Positions 6,060-6,562 of a stretch of 6,562 nucleotides of DNA are shown in pieces; the stretch's first letter is position 1, and every line of letters begins with the position of its first letter. The notes below the pieces were generated by a model. The model did no database searches, was not told the DNA's origin, and saw only the letters and a list, made by a program, of their open reading frames with translations. The translations under genes and the position numbers were made by a program. Origin of the DNA: an uncultured Clostridium sp. (GTDB lineage: Bacteria > Bacillota > Clostridia > UBA1212 > UBA1255); NCBI GenBank assembly GCA_900555605.1, contig USLW01000116.1, forward strand, positions 1-6,562, given 5' to 3'.

Positions 6060-6562
6060 ATGAAGTTTAAAAAGTTTGTTTTATTGACACTTGTATTTTG
6101 TATAAGTACAGCGGCCTTTTCTCTGTATCGTACGCAGACCCGGGCGGCTGGAAGCGACTCGTTCTATTTGGGGGATCTGGAACCGGAGAAAGAGCCGGAA
6201 TTTTATTACGTTGATACCACGTGGCAGAGCACGGATATTCAGGTAGCCGGAATCCCGTATGGACGAGGGATCTGTATGCATCCGGATGAGGGCGGGCCGG
6301 CGGAACTGGTCTACGATATTGAAGGGCTCGGCTATGTATTATTCTATGCAATCGGAGGAAAGGATGCCTCTGCCGGCGCACAGGTGGGCGGAGACCATGC
6401 CATTAAAGGGACAAATGTACAGATGCAGGTTTATGTGGACGACGTACTGAAAGCAGACAGCGGAGATCTGCCCTATCCTGCCTACTATGAATTCAAAGTA
6501 GACATTACCACCCAAACGGGTAATCGGTATTTTTGGTGGGGGAAGATGGATTCGAACCATCG
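6060..6562 (+). CDS. Secreted NPCBM-type carbohydrate-binding protein, cut at the tRNA junction
   Basis: ATG 6060 has AAGGAGG (6046-6052) 7 nt upstream. The frame is open to the window end (167 full codons). Residues 1-30 are a Sec signal peptide (KFKK, hydrophobic core, cleavage probably near TRAA/GS). From SFYLGDLE (34-41) the protein follows the NPCBM galactose-binding-like fold: a GIPYGRGICMHP segment (64-75), AELVYDIEGLGYVLFYAIGG (81-100) and VQMQVYVDDVLKADSG (120-135), as in modules attached to alpha-galactosidase-like enzymes. It would bind sugar at the surface next to the GH36 enzyme. Family resemblance stops near T150 (base 6509). Residues from 159 are antisense to a tRNA, so the true reading ends or is broken between about 6510 and 6533. 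The module should continue about 25-30 more residues to its last strands. It is either a truncated gene or an assembly join. Confidence 0.8.
   Translation, partial: MKFKKFVLLTLVFCISTAAFSLYRTQTRAAGSDSFYLGDLEPEKEPEFYYVDTTWQSTDIQVAGIPYGRGICMHPDEGGPAELVYDIEGLGYVLFYAIGGKDASAGAQVGGDHAIKGTNVQMQVYVDDVLKADSGDLPYPAYYEFKVDITTQTGNRYFWWGKMDSNH
6534..6562 (-). tRNA. 3' part of a tRNA (T-arm, acceptor, CCA), possibly tRNA-Tyr
   Basis: Read on the minus strand, the last bases give a perfect T-arm: GATGG (6561-6557), loop TTCGAAT (6556-6550), CCATC (6549-6545). They are followed by acceptor strand TTCCCCC (6544-6538), discriminator A (6537) and encoded CCA (6536-6534). The GTTCGAAT core and 5-bp stem are diagnostic. 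The anticodon is outside the window. The antisense reading WGKMDSNHR resembles the familiar false protein read opposite some tRNA genes, which I associate weakly with tRNA-Tyr. The fragment could be the end of a full tRNA gene, or only a tRNA-tail copy at an attachment site. Confidence 0.85.

Noticed and set aside
6534..6562. Continuation of the NPCBM protein as WWGKMDSNHR
   Set aside because: These codons are exactly antisense to a tRNA T-arm, acceptor strand and CCA, so they are not taken as real protein sequence.
1..6562. CRISPR array, insertion sequence or transposase
   Set aside because: No regularly spaced direct repeats, no transposase-like protein and no terminal inverted repeats enclosing a gene were seen.

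Overview
The window looks like chromosomal DNA from a Clostridia-type Firmicute, most likely a gut Lachnospiraceae-like commensal. The reasons are strong AGGAGG-type ribosome binding sites, AraC regulators with an N-terminal cupin, a lipoprotein-type GH36 glycosidase, and a CCA-encoding tRNA end. The taxon is inferred from style, not from a marker gene.

Left part (1-921): AT-rich plus-strand DNA. It has a 17-codon tail of an unidentified gene (1-54), a perfect 13-bp hairpin (107-140), a short frame resembling a copper-amine-oxidase-N-terminal/stalk domain that seems to lack a normal start (144-464), and an overlapping 154-aa orphan protein (457-921) that could be an immunity-type or other accessory protein. 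Base composition differs clearly from the rest, so this looks like an accessory or decayed module. Next comes a complete zinc-dependent MBL-fold hydrolase with a C-terminal winged-helix-like tail (966-1847).

Centre and right (1891-6533): a carbohydrate-use locus. Two AraC-family regulators on the minus strand are translationally coupled (TGATG overlap at 2994). They diverge from a plus-strand operon of a secreted, probably lipid-anchored GH36-type alpha-galactosidase-like enzyme (3972-5981) and a secreted NPCBM-type carbohydrate-binding protein (from 6060). The 192-bp divergent control region holds a perfect 10-bp inverted repeat with arms AAATTTGACA pointing outward and an extended -10 TGATATAAT in front of the glycosidase. 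The simplest reading is that one or both AraC proteins sense a galactoside-type sugar and switch on the surface enzyme and its sugar-binding partner. No transporter is present in the window.

Right edge (6534-6562): the last 29 bases are the T-arm, acceptor strand and CCA end of a tRNA on the minus strand. The NPCBM reading frame runs straight into it and loses family resemblance near residue 150. Either a recombination or integration event at a tRNA 3' end cut this gene, or the sequence is a chimeric or broken assembly end. This junction is the most notable anomaly of the window.
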